From Montifringilla adamsi (taxonomy: Eukaryota; Chordata; Aves; Passeriformes; Passeridae): a stretch of 64,000 nt of DNA. The stretch is taken from contig JAGGNK010006626.1 in NCBI GenBank assembly GCA_017590115.1, forward strand, positions 335,269-399,268, in the 5' to 3' direction. Below the pieces are notes generated by a model. The model saw nothing but the letters and a program-made list of their open reading frames with translations, ran no database searches and had not been told where the DNA came from. The position numbers were made by a program, and so were the translations under genes. Position 1 is the stretch's first letter, and every line of letters starts with the position of its first letter. Positions 37,511 through 50,829 of this stretch are shown one piece after another.

Positions 37511-40500
37511 AAATTTAATTGTCATACATGAGAAGACAGAAAAGCTGTAAAACACTGTCTGAATAGGGAAACCTAACAACTAAAGTAAAAACTAACATTC
37601 AAGGGTAAGAATTCTACTGAGGCATGTAGTACTGAGGCATTTTCTCCTTTGTTTTTTATTGTGAAAAATGAAAATTTAGAAAATTATTTAGAAAATTCTC
37701 AAAATCAAATGAGGATTCCAGTGTAACATTGTGTTTTATTTCTGTTTTATTTTAAAATCTGGGTAATGTAAGGGACACTCAATGAATTAAGCCCTCTCTT
37801 ACATGGGAAGATACTTTCTTGAAGTCTGGGACTTTAATAGGGTTTTGGACCCTTCAGAACTCTCTGAAAATAACAAAATCCAAATTTTGATCATTTGAGA
37901 GCTTTGCAGCATAAATGCATTAAGTATGAAGATTTTTTCAGTATATACAGTTGAGCTGCATTGTAGCAAAGTATCTGTCTGTCATCTTTGCAAAACTTTG
38001 TTTTCTCCCAGTGTTCACATTTTTTTTTACATTTAATCCCCTAATACCCAGCAGTCCCCTTCCTGCTAAGGTGAATACTTTTCTCCGTTTGTCTCTCTGT
38101 CTGCAGAAGAAAAGAGGACAAAACCTCACTGTAAACCGCTTTGACTTTAGTAATAATCTTAAGTATGTACTCAAAATCCACCAACGTTTGAAAATTAACT
38201 GTATTTTAGACTAGGACCATGTGCCTACCAAAGTTCAGAAAGCATTTACTAGAAACTTGCAGTTCATACTATTTTGCAAATCTGTTCTGGTCTTTCAGAT
38301 AAGTATTTTGAACCTCTAGGAATTACTTTTAAGACTTTATTGTTTGAGTTTTCTGAATGAACTAGTAAGTTTGTTCTAGAACTATTGCATTTTTCATTGT
38401 AGCAAACTGAAAATCTAGTAATCAGTCCAACCATGGAAGCTCATTCTGTAAGCAAATCTATTCAATTGTTCACAGTTGCTAAATATTTCCTCACTCTTAC
38501 CTAACTTCTTGGCAAACAGTGGCTCTTTAGAATCTTAGGCAGCCCAGAGCTATATCAACATTAACTGAACAGTTCTTGAAGGTGCAAAGAAAACCTAAGT
38601 AGAAAACATAAGTAGAGCTAGTCCTAATCAATAATATACAGGAGATTATGTTACTAACTTTCTCAACCATAAAATTATTTCATATTGTTTTTCTGGTATA
38701 TTAATTTTTACACTACTTTACACTAAACTATATTTTAAGTTTCAGATGCATAGTATTTAAAGCTGTATTTTTTTTTCTTAATTCTGGGAGAAGTGAGTTA
38801 TTTGTTTTGATTATTAATTATCCAAAGTGTCTCTAAGTTCTCTATTTGTAACTTCTGATTGGAATTCTATTTTAATTCCTCAAATATTATGACATATTAG
38901 AAGTTCTTTTATAATTTGTGAGGATTTTATTTGGTTTGGAGCAAAAACAACTTCTCTTTTTAAGATTTCAGTCTCAGTAAGATTTTTTAAATGAGTGCTG
39001 CATACCCTTACAACTCCAAAAGAATGCAATATAAACTGTATATTGATGAGCTGAAAGTGGAATGTACTGAAATAATACAGGAATGTGTTTTAGGTCTCTT
39101 ACTTTAATTCACCAAAACATTCAATCATAATTACTTTCTCTTCAAACAACAAACAAGAAGTTTTTAAGGTTTTCTGACACTTTGGTATTTAGTCTAGCTA
39201 TGCCATGCATTTTTTGGAATTTCTGTCCCGTAGGTATTTTGTCATATGAAATGTGTCATCTGAGTTGCTAAAGAATACATTTTGGATACTGAGGAAAATT
39301 TATGGGCCCAGCACATTTCAAACATACACAAACCCTGCTAAATAAACTGGGATGCCTTTTTATATGTGCATCTTTGTACATTCTTCTTGTTACATTCTTC
39401 ATCTTATCTCAGTTCTGCATAAACTCATGATTACATATGAAAATGACATTACAATAGTTAATGAGATTGCTTTAGCATATCCAGAATGTTTTGTAATGTA
39501 AAATACTTAAGTGTGTGTAAATATCTTCATGCTAGCTCATGAAAGAAAAAATCAAAGAAAAATCATAAGTCTTTCATTGATCCTTTTCAATGCTATAGGC
39601 TCTTGCTTTTTTTATGGTTGCATTATATCTTCACAATCAGGATGTTTTTCTTTGTTACAATATGTATTTTTTCTACCCTTCATGCGTGTTTCTGGTAATA
39701 CTTTCACCAAACCAAATTCACTTCATTTTCCAATGAGTGATGTATGTGCAGCTTCATTATCTCTTTCTTAAAAGGAAATAAAATCTGAAGAATTTCATAT
39801 GGATTCTAATTACAAGAAAAGTAATTACTGCAAGGTTTGTTTAAAAAAGTTTGTACTGTGGAAAATTGCATGCATACTCTCAGATCTGCATTTGTGTCAA
39901 ATTGTACCTTATCTGTGCCACAATTGGTGGACTTGTTACGACAAAGGTATACTACCTGCAGTGCTAGCAATGGAGCCCAGTCTTCAAGAGCAGTATCAAT
40001 GTGAGCATAAGCAGTGATCATGCTGTTCTGATCTACCACAGGCAGCTGAATTAGAACTCATATTTCTTTATTTCATTTAGTGGAAGATAAAATTGCAGTT
40101 TTGAAAACAGAACAATTCTGGTACATCTTTTGTTGCGTGTTTGTTATGTTGTTAAATGTACCAGATGCTTTAGAAATTAAGCTTAAAATTAGCAAGCTTT
40201 CTTTTCTGCTTCACTTGTTATTAGGAATTGATCATTCCTAAACCATCCAGTCATTTCAGTTCAATGCCCTTGGATCAAGTTTTACCTTTGTTATATTTCC
40301 TCCATTTGGTAGTTAAAAACAGACATCATTTAAACTGTTCCTTTTTTAAGTGTGAGCAAAATAAGGTCTTTCATATTTTTTTTTAATTAATATCTTCCTT
40401 TCTGGTTTAAAGACTTCAGGATTTCCTCCTTAGTTTCAGACTATCACTGTGAACCATGTCCCAAACCCAAAGTTTTAGGTTAGATTACATCATCATGTTG

Positions 40501-42910
40501 GCATGTATTGGCCATAATTTCAGGATAGAAGAATCAGCCTGAAAGAAATTATTTTGACACAGTAAGATGAAGACTTTCTTGGTGGTAACTCAAGCTAGCT
40601 TACCTAAACAGCAGCTTATAAATTCTTTTGAAAGTATCATGAAATGTATTTTCAATAAGGTAGGTTATCTGTTTTCTTTTTTTTTTTCCCCTCACCTTCC
40701 TTCCTCATGGAATATACACAACAATTTGTTCAAACTCAACAAGAAATTCTTTCCTTCATGCTATTTACACTTCGTTTGTGGTGAGATCCTCCTAGGGAAC
40801 AAGATTCCTGTAACTTAAATTGGCTTCTGTATCTTGTGCTACCTCTTATTTTCAATTCAGCTGCAAAAGACTTGCAGGGAATCTGGGTTGCAGACTGGGA
40901 GATATGAAGTAGTAGGCAGCAATCTACTTCTACATTTTAAAAATTTTCTTCCCACCAAGTCTCTCTCTTCTGGACTTTTTTCCTTGCTTGCTAGTTACCA
41001 CTCAGACACAAAGGAATTTTATCAAATAATTCCTGCTTACCAAAAACTGAATATATAATTTCTATTAAAAAGTACTCTATGGTTTTGTAATCATTGGAGT
41101 TTTCAAGTTTTAAAATGTTAATAACCCGTTGGCTTAGGGGCTCTTGAAAGTTCTTCCTGTTTTGTTGCTTGCTTTAAATGTTGTGTGATAGGTTGTAGGA
41201 CTTCATGAAGAAATACAAGCATGTTTTTAAATAATTTTAACGAAAGTTGGAAAAATATGATGCATACAAGGGGACAGCTCTTTTGGTTGAGTCACTCTGA
41301 AGTTAGTTCAAGTGGATCTGATTATCTTTTGTCTGAGTTATGAAAAGGCTTTCCTGGTAGGCAGAGAGCATGAAGTTGAGGATTAGAAAACCTCTGACAG
41401 GCAAAGACCCAAGAAACAATAATATCAAAAGAAGTCTTTTAACTGAAATTTAAATTACTTGTATTAACAGTAAGTGGCACACATAAGAGTGTGATAAAAA
41501 CACACAGACACACAGCTTCAGGGGAATTTTACCCTTTTTATATTAGAATTGTATTTGAGCTGCACTACTTTAAACTAAATTTTAGGCAAAAGACCTATCT
41601 GAGTAAGGATCACATCTTTAAATTCAGCACATGTATATCAAAGGGTGGATTTCAGGTTTAAATGTTTGTGGCCAGTTTGTGACTGGTGTTTTCAAATATG
41701 TTCATGAGCACTCTTCTCAGTTCTTTTGCTTATCATAGATAAGCAATTATATTGCATTAAAGGCAGTGATATTGATCGTGGGGTAAATGTGATTCCCTTC
41801 AAAGTACTCATTTAGCTAAATGTCACCTGAAAGGTTTTTTGTAAGGAAACAGATGGTTTTCTACTTCAAATTATTTATCTAGGGGCTAAATGTTAGTAAA
41901 AGACAACATTATGTTGTTTCCAGACAGTCAACACTTTGGATACATGCATTTATGCTAAAATTAATGCATTATTTTGACAAGGGGGTGGTCTTGAATTAAG
42001 AAAAAGATTTTTAATTAGTAGAATAGATTGACATAATGGGGGAAATACTGAGCTTTTTCATTATATGTGGTAGTTTTTTTGTGAATTTCTGTTCTCCTCA
42101 GTTCATCTGATATTATGCTGCATGAAATTTTATGCCAGATTTGATTTCATTCATGCAGCTGTTTAATCTTCCCTAAATGTGTGTGTGTATGCGTTTTTCT
42201 ATTTTGATCATTCTGGAAGATGGATTTTTCTTTCTTTGTCTTGCTGGTACCTGTGATACTCTGTTCATTATTATATCCAACATATCAACTGGAAACAGCA
42301 AAAAACCCCAGCTCTGAATGGTATTAAGTATGCTTGACTACTTTTCCTGGTACCTTTTAAATACAGTGTAGAAAGGGTTTAAATGTTGTTCAATTGCAAT
42401 GTAGAAATTAGGATAAAAAGGAAATAAGATATTTTATTTATAGAAATATGTAAACAAGTATTTTATATCTAAATATATAATTACAAATTTATTCCCTTTT
42501 ATTACAAATGGCTGTGTTTATAAACTTCATAGTAAACTTGCGTTGCAAGAGACATTTAGTTTGGAATCAGAAACTTTTTCTGTACAGCTGTCAGCAGTCA
42601 TCTAAAAAACCTGATAACAACAAATTCATTTAGATTTACAGTTCACCAGACCATATATCCTGGAATTTCTTGAAACATTTTTCTCCAAAAATATTTTCGT
42701 TTGCAAATGTTCATTATTTGCAATGGATATCCAGGAGGTTTATTCTTCTGTTTCTTACCAGGAATAACAATTGTGTAAATATGTGTGCATAAATTTTAAG
42801 TATACTAAATCAATATGTACATTGTCTTAATGCTGTTCAAGAAGAAGAAAATAATGTGAAAGTGTGGTGTTGATCAGTTTTCCAGTTCAGTTTTTGTCCC
42901 ATTAAACTAC

Positions 42911-42931
42911 TAATGAATAATTTATTCATTA
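42911..42931. repeat. 10-bp inverted repeat
   Basis: TAATGAATAA and TTATTCATTA flank a single T. It is AT-rich and possibly chance. Confidence 0.6.
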
Positions 42932-43558
42932 ATAATTTAATGAGACAGTGAAAAATCTGCAGTGAAGACACTGTAAAAAAAATACAGAGTAGCTCTTGAC
43001 TCATCACTTTATAAAAAATAGTTTTATTCCTGAAGAGTTATATAAAAAAGTTTATTCCGCATTAATAGCATGGACTCTTAAAAATTTAAATGTTACTGAG
43101 TTTTTTTCCATATTGCAAAATCAAAACTTGATTTGTGGCTACTTCAGCCTACAGAAGAGGAAAACTGTGACATTTTCTATAAATTGTTTACTTTTGAACA
43201 AATAGTCACAGAATATCAACTCACATAACATTTCAACTGCTACAAGAAAGATCTTCAGTAATTAAGGTCATCTGGTTAAAGGAATTCAACAGTTTTCATC
43301 AGAGGTTTTATTTCTGTTATCCTGCTTTCCCTGGCTCCATAGTTAAGTATAATTGAAAGAAAAATCTTTTGACTCATTCTCTGCCCAATGCAGTGTTGTG
43401 TTTTTCATTTCAGCAAGTAGCAAATCATTCTTCTGCTGAGAAAGCAGTACAACTGAAATGTTTTATGGGAGTGTTTTGCTTGGTATTTTATCTCCAAAAA
43501 GACATTAAATCATGAAACCAAACTAAATTTGTTTAACCAAATATGTTTCCTTATTCAG

Positions 43559-43668
43559 AGGAGGAACCTGCTCCAAACAGTGTTGTTGAAGAATACCTTC
43601 AGGAGAAGAGAAAATACGAAGACAAGCGAAAGCAGCAGCCAAAGAAAGGAGTTTCCCGTGAAGATCAG
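43559..43668 (+). CDS. CWC27: CWC27 coding exon, third from last
   Basis: The acceptor is TTCCTTATTCAG and the donor is CAG|GTAATA. The first two bases (AG) complete the split Glu codon from the previous exon. The exon then reads EEPAPNSVVEEYLQEKRKYE, then DKRKQQPKKGVSREDQ, and ends on a codon boundary. The acidic start, the E-Y-x-x-E-K-x-K-Y-E helix and the KKG.SREDQ end all match the family. The acceptor has a second AG two bases later (CAGAG); using it would break the frame, so the first AG is chosen. The donor is weaker than consensus because of its TA at +5/+6, and a better-matching donor lies 173 bp downstream (see the separate entry). This charged segment precedes the region that packs against CWC22 in the human complex; that assignment is from general knowledge of the family. 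Confidence 0.95.
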
Positions 43669-43838
43669 GTAATAGTTTGGTAGCCTGTGCAACAAAAATC
43701 CAGAAAACGAATTATGTTCATTTTTGAATATATTTATCTCTTGATTTGTATAAAAGCAGAGTTTTAAAATCTGTTATTTCATTTTCTATTAAAAGAAAGT
43801 TATTATTCACAAAAATAAATATTTTAATTACCCAGTTA

Positions 43839-43847
43839 CAGGTAAGT
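43839..43847 (+). other. Consensus-like unused 5' splice site
   Basis: CAG|GTAAGT matches the donor consensus fully. It lies 173 bp after the real, weaker donor CAG|GTAATA of the CWC27 exon at 43559-43668. Reading into the intron from that exon meets TAG after four codons, so use of this site would give a truncated product. Confidence 0.6.
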
Positions 43848-45607
43848 GAATCTTCAATGTGTGCTTGAAGGGGATCCCAGTTTAGTTGCTAAAATCTTCT
43901 GAAAGGAAATGCTAGTCATGAAGAGGTGTCCTTGATTACATTTTTAAGAATTTTCATTTTTTCACCTGATGCTTTCCTTGCTGTAAGATAACACTGGGAC
44001 AGAAGTTTACATATTTGGCATTTGGTTTTTAACATTTTAAATTACAGTTTAAAAATATTAAATTCATCAATACTTTTTGTTGTGAAATGAAAGAAATGGT
44101 TTATAAGACTGTAAAAAGAGAAGCTCTTTTAAATACAATTAAAATTATTATTCAAAATTAGTTAGCATGTCTGTAGGCTCTAGTAGGCAAATATGAGCAA
44201 AGTAAGGTTTGCTTTACAAAGGCAATTGTTTTTTTCTAAAACAGGAAAGTCTGAAATGGTTAAATATATGAAACTGGCTATGAAGTGGAAATACCATCAA
44301 CTTAAAATCTGTGTTGTACATCAAATACATTGGTTTGTAAGTGCATGTCAGTTCAACTACGAAGATGTTCCTGTTCACATGTTGAATCTAGAAGAGAGTG
44401 GAAACTTGAGGCTTAGTAACTTCAAAGCAGCATTTGGCAAACCTTTATATATGCAGCAAGCTGATTTAGCCCTGAACTAAGAAGTTTATGGAAACTTTGT
44501 ACATTCAAAATCCCATTATCTTTGAATCAAAGAGTACTAAAGCTCTGTTGGCAGTGTGGATCAAGGGACTTAAAACCATGTCTAATGAATTTATATCAGC
44601 CCTGTCCTAGACATCACCAGAAAACAAGATGAGTTGATAGGGATATATATTCTAGGAGATCTTCATTTTTATTTATGTAACCCTGCTGGCAGCTATTCAA
44701 CAATAATTAATCAAGTTCTTTGTGATCCATTTCACTTGTGGAGAGCCTCTTCTTGTCTCACACCCCTTGTAACTTATCCTACGATACGACACCATTTTCT
44801 ATCCTCAGTGCAATAGTTAAGGGAGAGGGAGAAAAGGTATCTTTCCCTAAAATACTAGATAATGGTAGTCCTAGCCCTCCTATTCAGCAAGGGTCAAATT
44901 ATAAAGTTATTCAAAGCACAGTATAGCATCTAGTGACTCACTGCAAAAATGCCCACTAAGATATTTCAAAACTATTTCTGTCTTCAGGTCTATTCACAGG
45001 AATGCTGTCACCAGAGAAAATTAGACAAGACACAAGGAATGTGGCTTTTTTTGGTCACAGTTTCATATTAAAAGGGTCAGTTTGAGTTTGTTTCCTTCTG
45101 ATGACCTCAGCAAAGATTTGCTGTCTCAGGTGTTGCAAGTACAGTGTTTGTTTACAATAGTATGGAAAGCTGTAAAACTAGAATGATTTGCAGGCCCAAA
45201 TATCCTCAAAACTTTCATCTTTCTCACCTTAAACAGAAGAATAGACAGAAAATAAAGAAAGTAAATGCAAAAAAAGTCCTCCAAAATCTACCCTTGGCAG
45301 TGCTAAAATATGTTTTTGAAAGAATTCAAAAGCCAGGAAACTCCTCAAGTTAAGATTGCTCCCAGAAGGACATTTGATTCCAGTGAACACTTCTGGTATT
45401 TCCTATTTCTGTTTTCTATTCTTGTTTAGTTTTTATTATTTTAAATTTGAAAAACTTGACCAAACAAAACTACACAGCCGTACAGAGGTGTTTTACAACA
45501 TAGGTTGCCAACCTATCACCTACAAATCAAATGTAGCCTGCCACATAAATTCAGTTAGGCACTTACTCCCTGATGCTTTCATTTTCAGGAATGTCTCAAA
45601 TATCAGG

Positions 45608-45629
45608 AAAAAAAAAGAAAAAAAAAAAA
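45608..45629. repeat. A-rich run (A9-G-A12)
   Basis: A low-complexity A-rich run in the 2.8 kb intron. Confidence 0.8.
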
Positions 45630-46463
45630 GCTGTGGGCTGTGCAAATTATTCATATGCTCTTCACTTCTTTTTGAAGAGCCCCCTTCTACCATCACAAGG
45701 CTCAGACATACGACTTCTGTATAATCAAACTCCCATTTGAGATGATCAGAAACAAGAACTATGGTATGATCTTCAGGTGTCATCTGAGATTTGGTGATTT
45801 CATTGTCCCTGAAAGATCAGGCAATGTCCATTTGAGAATAAAACAGCAGATTTAAATGAGTGTGAGCTTTATGTGTGCAGCATAAGAACCTGTATCTGCA
45901 GAATTAGTTAAGCTGGTTCATTTTTTTAGACAAAAACTTCGAGTTTTTTCAATGTCCACACATAATTTAAAAGATCATCAACATAAAGTATATAAGTATC
46001 AGTTAAACTGGGTCTTCGAGGCTTGAGTGGTTTGTAATTTATACAGTAGATTACTTTAAAAGAGGACCAGTAGCATGTCCAAAAAGCAAAATTCATTGTC
46101 CGCAGTGTTATTTAATCAGCTGTTTTATTCTCTAGGTAGCTACAAGTATTTGTTCCTTAAGTATTCCTTTTTATTTCACTAGATGGTGAGGGAAGTGCTT
46201 TTTCACACCTGACAGGCCCCTCCCTGCTTGATCTTGTTGCCTCAGCATTGTATGCCCTACTCACTCCAGCGCTTTCCATGCAGTCCTGCTCTCACACCTG
46301 CCATCACCTCTTGCTCTCTCACTTACCTCTCTAAAGTGTTTCTTCCAAATTCATATGAAAAATCACTCTCATTGTACTTTTTCTCAAAATAATAAAAACG
46401 TTGCATATGCCTGTTGGTATGTAGAAATATACAATTTCTCTAAAACTGTGTTTTTAATTTCAG

Positions 46464-46567
46464 ACACTGGCATTGTTAGACCGATTCAAAACAAAGTTAA
46501 CCCAGGCAATTGAAGAAACTCCTGAAAATGAGCTTTCTGAACCTGACGTAGATAATGACGAAGGATG
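46464..46567 (+). CDS. CWC27: CWC27 coding exon, second from last
   Basis: The acceptor is TTTTTAATTTCAG and the donor is ATG|GTGAGT, a strong match to consensus. The exon starts on a codon boundary with TLALLDRFKTKLTQAIEETP, continues ENELSEPDVDNDEG, and ends with the first two bases (TG) of a Trp codon finished in the last exon. The amphipathic LALLDRFKTKLTQAI helix followed by an acidic stretch and D-E-G-W is strongly conserved in CWC27 and is the most diagnostic segment in this window. A minus-strand open frame of 76 codons overlaps this exon and is a shadow. Nothing in the exon is damaged. Confidence 0.96.
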
Positions 46568-46976
46568 GTGAGTTTTTTCCCTTTGGATTTCTGTGTTTAC
46601 CAATGCAAATCCTGCTGTACTAGCATAGTCGCACTGGTATGCATAAATTTGAGTAGCAGAAAACACCAAATGTGAAGGCTGCTGCTTCATTAGGAGTCAG
46701 CTAAAAGGTACTGGTTTAGCACTCTGAAAAATATGTCATGAAAGTAGATGACATTTAGTGTTCTATAGTTTTAAATCCTTCTAAAACTGTGTGTTGAGTG
46801 TGGTAAGTATTTTTAAATGATGGATGAGATGAAGATAGTCTGACTCATCTGAAGTGTAGGGTGACCCCAAGGCAGTGGGGTATTACTGAAGTTGATAAAG
46901 CACTGCAGAAGTTACTGCCTTAATGCCTCCTGGTCAAGGAATCAGTGTGTACCCTGTTGTCTCATATTCATCTTTA

Positions 46977-47011
46977 ATGCAAACTACCCACCTTAGGTAG
47001 GTAGTTTGCAT
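46977..47011. repeat. 12-bp inverted repeat (hairpin)
   Basis: ATGCAAACTACC pairs with GGTAGTTTGCAT. After one mismatch, ACC/GGT continue the stem around a TTA loop. It lies about 410 bp after a CWC27 exon. Confidence 0.85.
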
Positions 47012-47464
47012 GCTGTTAAATGCTCATAAAAGTAGGCATAAGGCAAAAATACATAAAATACCTGGAAAAAAGAAAATAAACCCTAGCAAAAAAGCTTTGT
47101 AAGGATATGTCATCTCCTTATATGTCATGTTTATAAGGCAAACACTACAGCTGGTCCAACAAAATAGGCTGTCTCTGCCTACAGTTTTTTTCATAGTTGT
47201 ATGCATAAGCCATTGGAGCTACGGCAAAATTACCAATAAAATAGAAACTTTAACAAAGTTCTTGACAAATGTTTTAAGACAACCAGTATTTCTGTATATC
47301 AGATGACCTAAAATTATTTTGTTACTTCTTCAAACAGTGTTTTCTTCCTTCATTATGTCTTTTCCTACCTCAGGCTCTTTGAGGATGAGATAACACACAA
47401 TATAAATTTTGAGATCCTTGGATTTCACTGATATTTTGAGATCCTTCTGAGCTACCTAAGTGCT

Positions 47465-47760
47465 TCTAAATCCTCCAAGAGTTATAGAGTAATTATTTCA
47501 TTTGGAAGGGACCTACAACCATCATCCTGACTGCCTGACAACTTCAGGCCTGGCCAAAAGCTATGTTGTTAAGGGCACTGTTCAAATGTCTCTTGAGCAC
47601 TGACAGGCTGGGGGCATTGATTTCTGCTCTAGGAAGCCTGGTCCAGTGTTTGACCACCCTCTTGATAAAGAAATACTTCCAAACATCTGGTCTAAACCTC
47701 CCATGTCCACTACATGATTCCTTTATCTGGCCTTTTAATGAACATTGTATAAACTTGATC
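47465..47760 (-). mobile_element. CR1 LINE 3' fragment
   Basis: Antisense CR1 landmarks are clear: TTTGGAAGGGACCTACAACC near the left end, GACAACTTCAGGCCTGGCCA, CTCTTGAGCACTGACAGGCT, CAGTGTTTGACCACCCTCTT and GATAAAGAAATACTTCC. The copy is moderately diverged and the left end is the element's 3' end. Confidence 0.85.
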
Positions 47761-50700
47761 TTCATGTCAAATATTTTCTTTATAATTGCACTTGAACAAA
47801 TACTTAAAATAATATGAAACTACATAATAGACTAATAATTAATATCATTAATTTTGCAGCTCAGTAACTGTTCATGTTAACTTTACAGACAGATGAGGTA
47901 GTCTGTTTTCAAATAATTTACTTTGAGGCCAAGTAAATTGTAAAATGTGTGTTACACACATTGGCTATAAACAACGTTAACAAAGCAATGAAATCTTCTG
48001 AAAGCTTAACTATTTTGTGAAGCCCTCTGAAAGTTATATTGCAAATTTTGGATTAAGTGCTTACGTTTTCAGTACTTTTGTGGTATAAGAAAATTTGAGA
48101 TAACTATAGTGACTTTAAAATTTTAAAATTCTTTCTTAATTTGAATCTGCTTCTCTAAAGACAGTAAGTTTATTTGATTTTTATGAAATACAATTAATGT
48201 TTGGCATATGCATATATGATACACACAAACAACGTGATTCTTCCAGGCCATTTTGTAGGTCATGGTTGCTGTTTTTATGGGAAAGGAAAACCTGCCAGTA
48301 TGCTTTGCTCTACTGTCAGGGTATGTTATCTGAGATAAAATGATTGCCTCTAAGACATTTTTATGTGTCCATGAGTGGCCACACATTGAGGTATAATTTT
48401 CATTCTCTGTCAAGATAGAAACCATTACCAATTTGTTATGTTTTCTTTTGTTTGGCAAACTTCTCTCTGCATATTTGGCTGAGCTGCTGTATTGGCATGG
48501 CACATAGCAGACATTTGGGCACTTTTCAGCAGCATTCTACTTTTTATGCAATAAAAAAGGAAGAAATATGACTCTATTGTAAACAGTGTGTATGGTGTTT
48601 GATAATTATTACCAGACTTTACTGTCTAAGAACACATCTGAAGAAATGTTGTGAGTGCTGAATAGAAATGCGTAAGACTAAGTTTTAATGTGGGATATCA
48701 GAATCTTTGCTGAGACATTTTATTGCAACCTCTCCTGCTCTGTGAGAATGATTATTTATATTTGTCTGCAGCAATCAAAATCCAATTTCCCTTGCAGAAT
48801 TCAAAAATATCATCATAAACATTGTATCTGCTCAAAGAAAGGGTCAAAGAATAAAAATGTCTGACACTAAGTTAGTGGACACAATTTTACAGCATCTACG
48901 TACCTTAGAAAGACATTCTTGATCTGAGTTCTTCCAGCCATTATTTTCCTTGTGGTTTCATGTTGACAACTAATGCTTGTGCTTTCCTCTTAATGGTTTG
49001 TTAGATGTTCTCAGTACTATTTGATTACTAGTTGTTCGTTATTTGCTTACAATCCAAATAAGAAGGACTCAGATGCATTACTATATTCTTTTTTCTTAAA
49101 GGTTGTATAGAGTGCTGCAGAGGTAGGTAGAGATTATCTGTCAGAACTCAATTACATTCTTGGCTTAGAATCTTAACCAAGAAGACTTTCCCCAAAAATG
49201 TAGGTGAGGTCAATCACGATGGCAGTGAGGTGTCATTTGCTTAGAGACTAATATTATGGAAACCAAATATGTCACAACAGAAGACCCAGTTGGAATCTAC
49301 TTGATACTTGCCACTTGGATTATTCAATAGGCCTCAAATAGGAATTTGAATGAGAAAATACTGCACAGGCTACACTTACTCAGATCACTGCTGCTACTTA
49401 TCTTGTGTAGGACTTACTGTAACACATATAGTTGCATGCATGTGATTTTTACCCATTCAGGTAGTAGTGACACTTCAGGGTTCTGATGGTAATAACAAAT
49501 AGTTGCAACTGTAATCAAATACAGATTTCATTCCAGAAGATATTACAACAACTGCAGATAATGAAACTAATGATACAGATCCTGTGAACATGACAAAATG
49601 TTTTTCATAGAGAGAATCCAGCAATGGGATTTAAAAATTCTGATGCAATCAAGTACATTCAAAAATTGTTTCAGTTAATCTGTGCAAAATATTCCTCTTC
49701 AAATAGGAAAAGAGTGATACTTAGTACTGTAAAACACCTTTCGATCAAGTAATTCTGCGAGTTCCAAGTGCTTCTTTCAAGATGTGAAATCTGAGACTAG
49801 ATACAGTACTTAGCTAAGTCTGTCTGTGTTGAGAGGAAGGATTACTTTTTTTGTTGCTGTTTTTTTCACACCTGGTTTCCATTCCTTTCTAAGCCACAAA
49901 TCCTTTCCTATTGAGTGGTTGCCTAACTTAGTTCTGTTCTGTACCCATACTCTTGATCACTCTTACTGGCATTTAACCATTGCACTTTTTTAATTGTATC
50001 CCATTTTTCATACTGCTACTCCTATTTGCCAAAATCACATGCATTCTGAATACTCCAATAGACATTCAAAACTTCATATTATATATATGTTCTGTAATTA
50101 TATTCTTCACCAGTATAGTCATGAGTAGAAATGAACTAACCAACCATTACCACATCAAGCTTTTCACTTTGACATTAAACTATGTCTGTCTGCTCCTAAA
50201 AATAGGGCTCTCCAGCTGAATTTTTAGGAGCCTTACATGCTTGTGAAATGTAAGAAATATATCTACACTTTCCTATATGGAATATTGGTTTTTGTGGAAG
50301 GAACAGATTCTCTGCTATAAAAATACACGTCATGTCCTTAACCAAAATCTGGACTTAAACTCTTTTTCCTCTGATCTTTTAAAACAAGTGGAGGCTTCCT
50401 GAAACTACAAGATTTACTGGCATACTGAAGTATATCTAGTGCTATGACAGCTTTTGAGTTGGTGGAATTTTCTGTGGTAAGGAAGTCACCACATGGCTTT
50501 TTGAAAACTCACCTGGTTGCCAAATCAATTTAGCATATATCTATGTATGATCTCCATTATTTATACAGTCTCATAGACAATGCACAAAAAGGTTCAGGAA
50601 TCAACTTCAGTATCATTCTTGAACTTAAAACTTAATTGTCCTTATCAAGTAACTGAAAAATCAAAATGGTCCTCACTCCATACCACTAAAATACCATACA

Positions 50701-50829
50701 TTGCACATAAAACCAGTCAAGTTTACAGAACGTTGTAAGACATGGAAGACATATAGGTTAGGAAATCATGATGGGTTATTTCTTGGATTGATTGAGCAGA
50801 CATCCCCGTTCATTCACTTCTTGAGACTG

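Larger units (their letters stand above)
34444..43558 (+). other. CWC27: CWC27 intron, 9.1 kb
   Basis: It is bounded by GTAAGA and TTATTCAG. I recognise no transposon in it. It holds a T13 run with a decoy acceptor (34550-34572), the overlapping inverted-repeat cluster at 37429-37510 and a small hairpin at 42911-42931. Otherwise I see AT-rich DNA only. Confidence 0.85.
43669..46463 (+). other. CWC27: CWC27 intron, 2.8 kb
   Basis: It is bounded by GTAATA and AATTTCAG. It holds a consensus-like unused donor at 43839-43847, an A-rich run at 45608-45629 and a C-rich patch at about 46190-46330 that I could not assign to a repeat family. No CR1 was recognised, unlike the flanking introns. Confidence 0.85.

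Noticed and set aside
45356..45724. 122-codon plus-strand open frame
   Set aside because: It runs through an A-rich low-complexity stretch (lysine run) and resembles no known protein.
46190..46330. C-rich patch with repeated CTC/CACCTGCC-like words
   Set aside because: It might be part of an old transposon, but I could not match it to a family, and it is too short and diverged to call.
48123..48503. 126-codon minus-strand open frame
   Set aside because: Composition and content resemble random intron sequence; no motif recognised.
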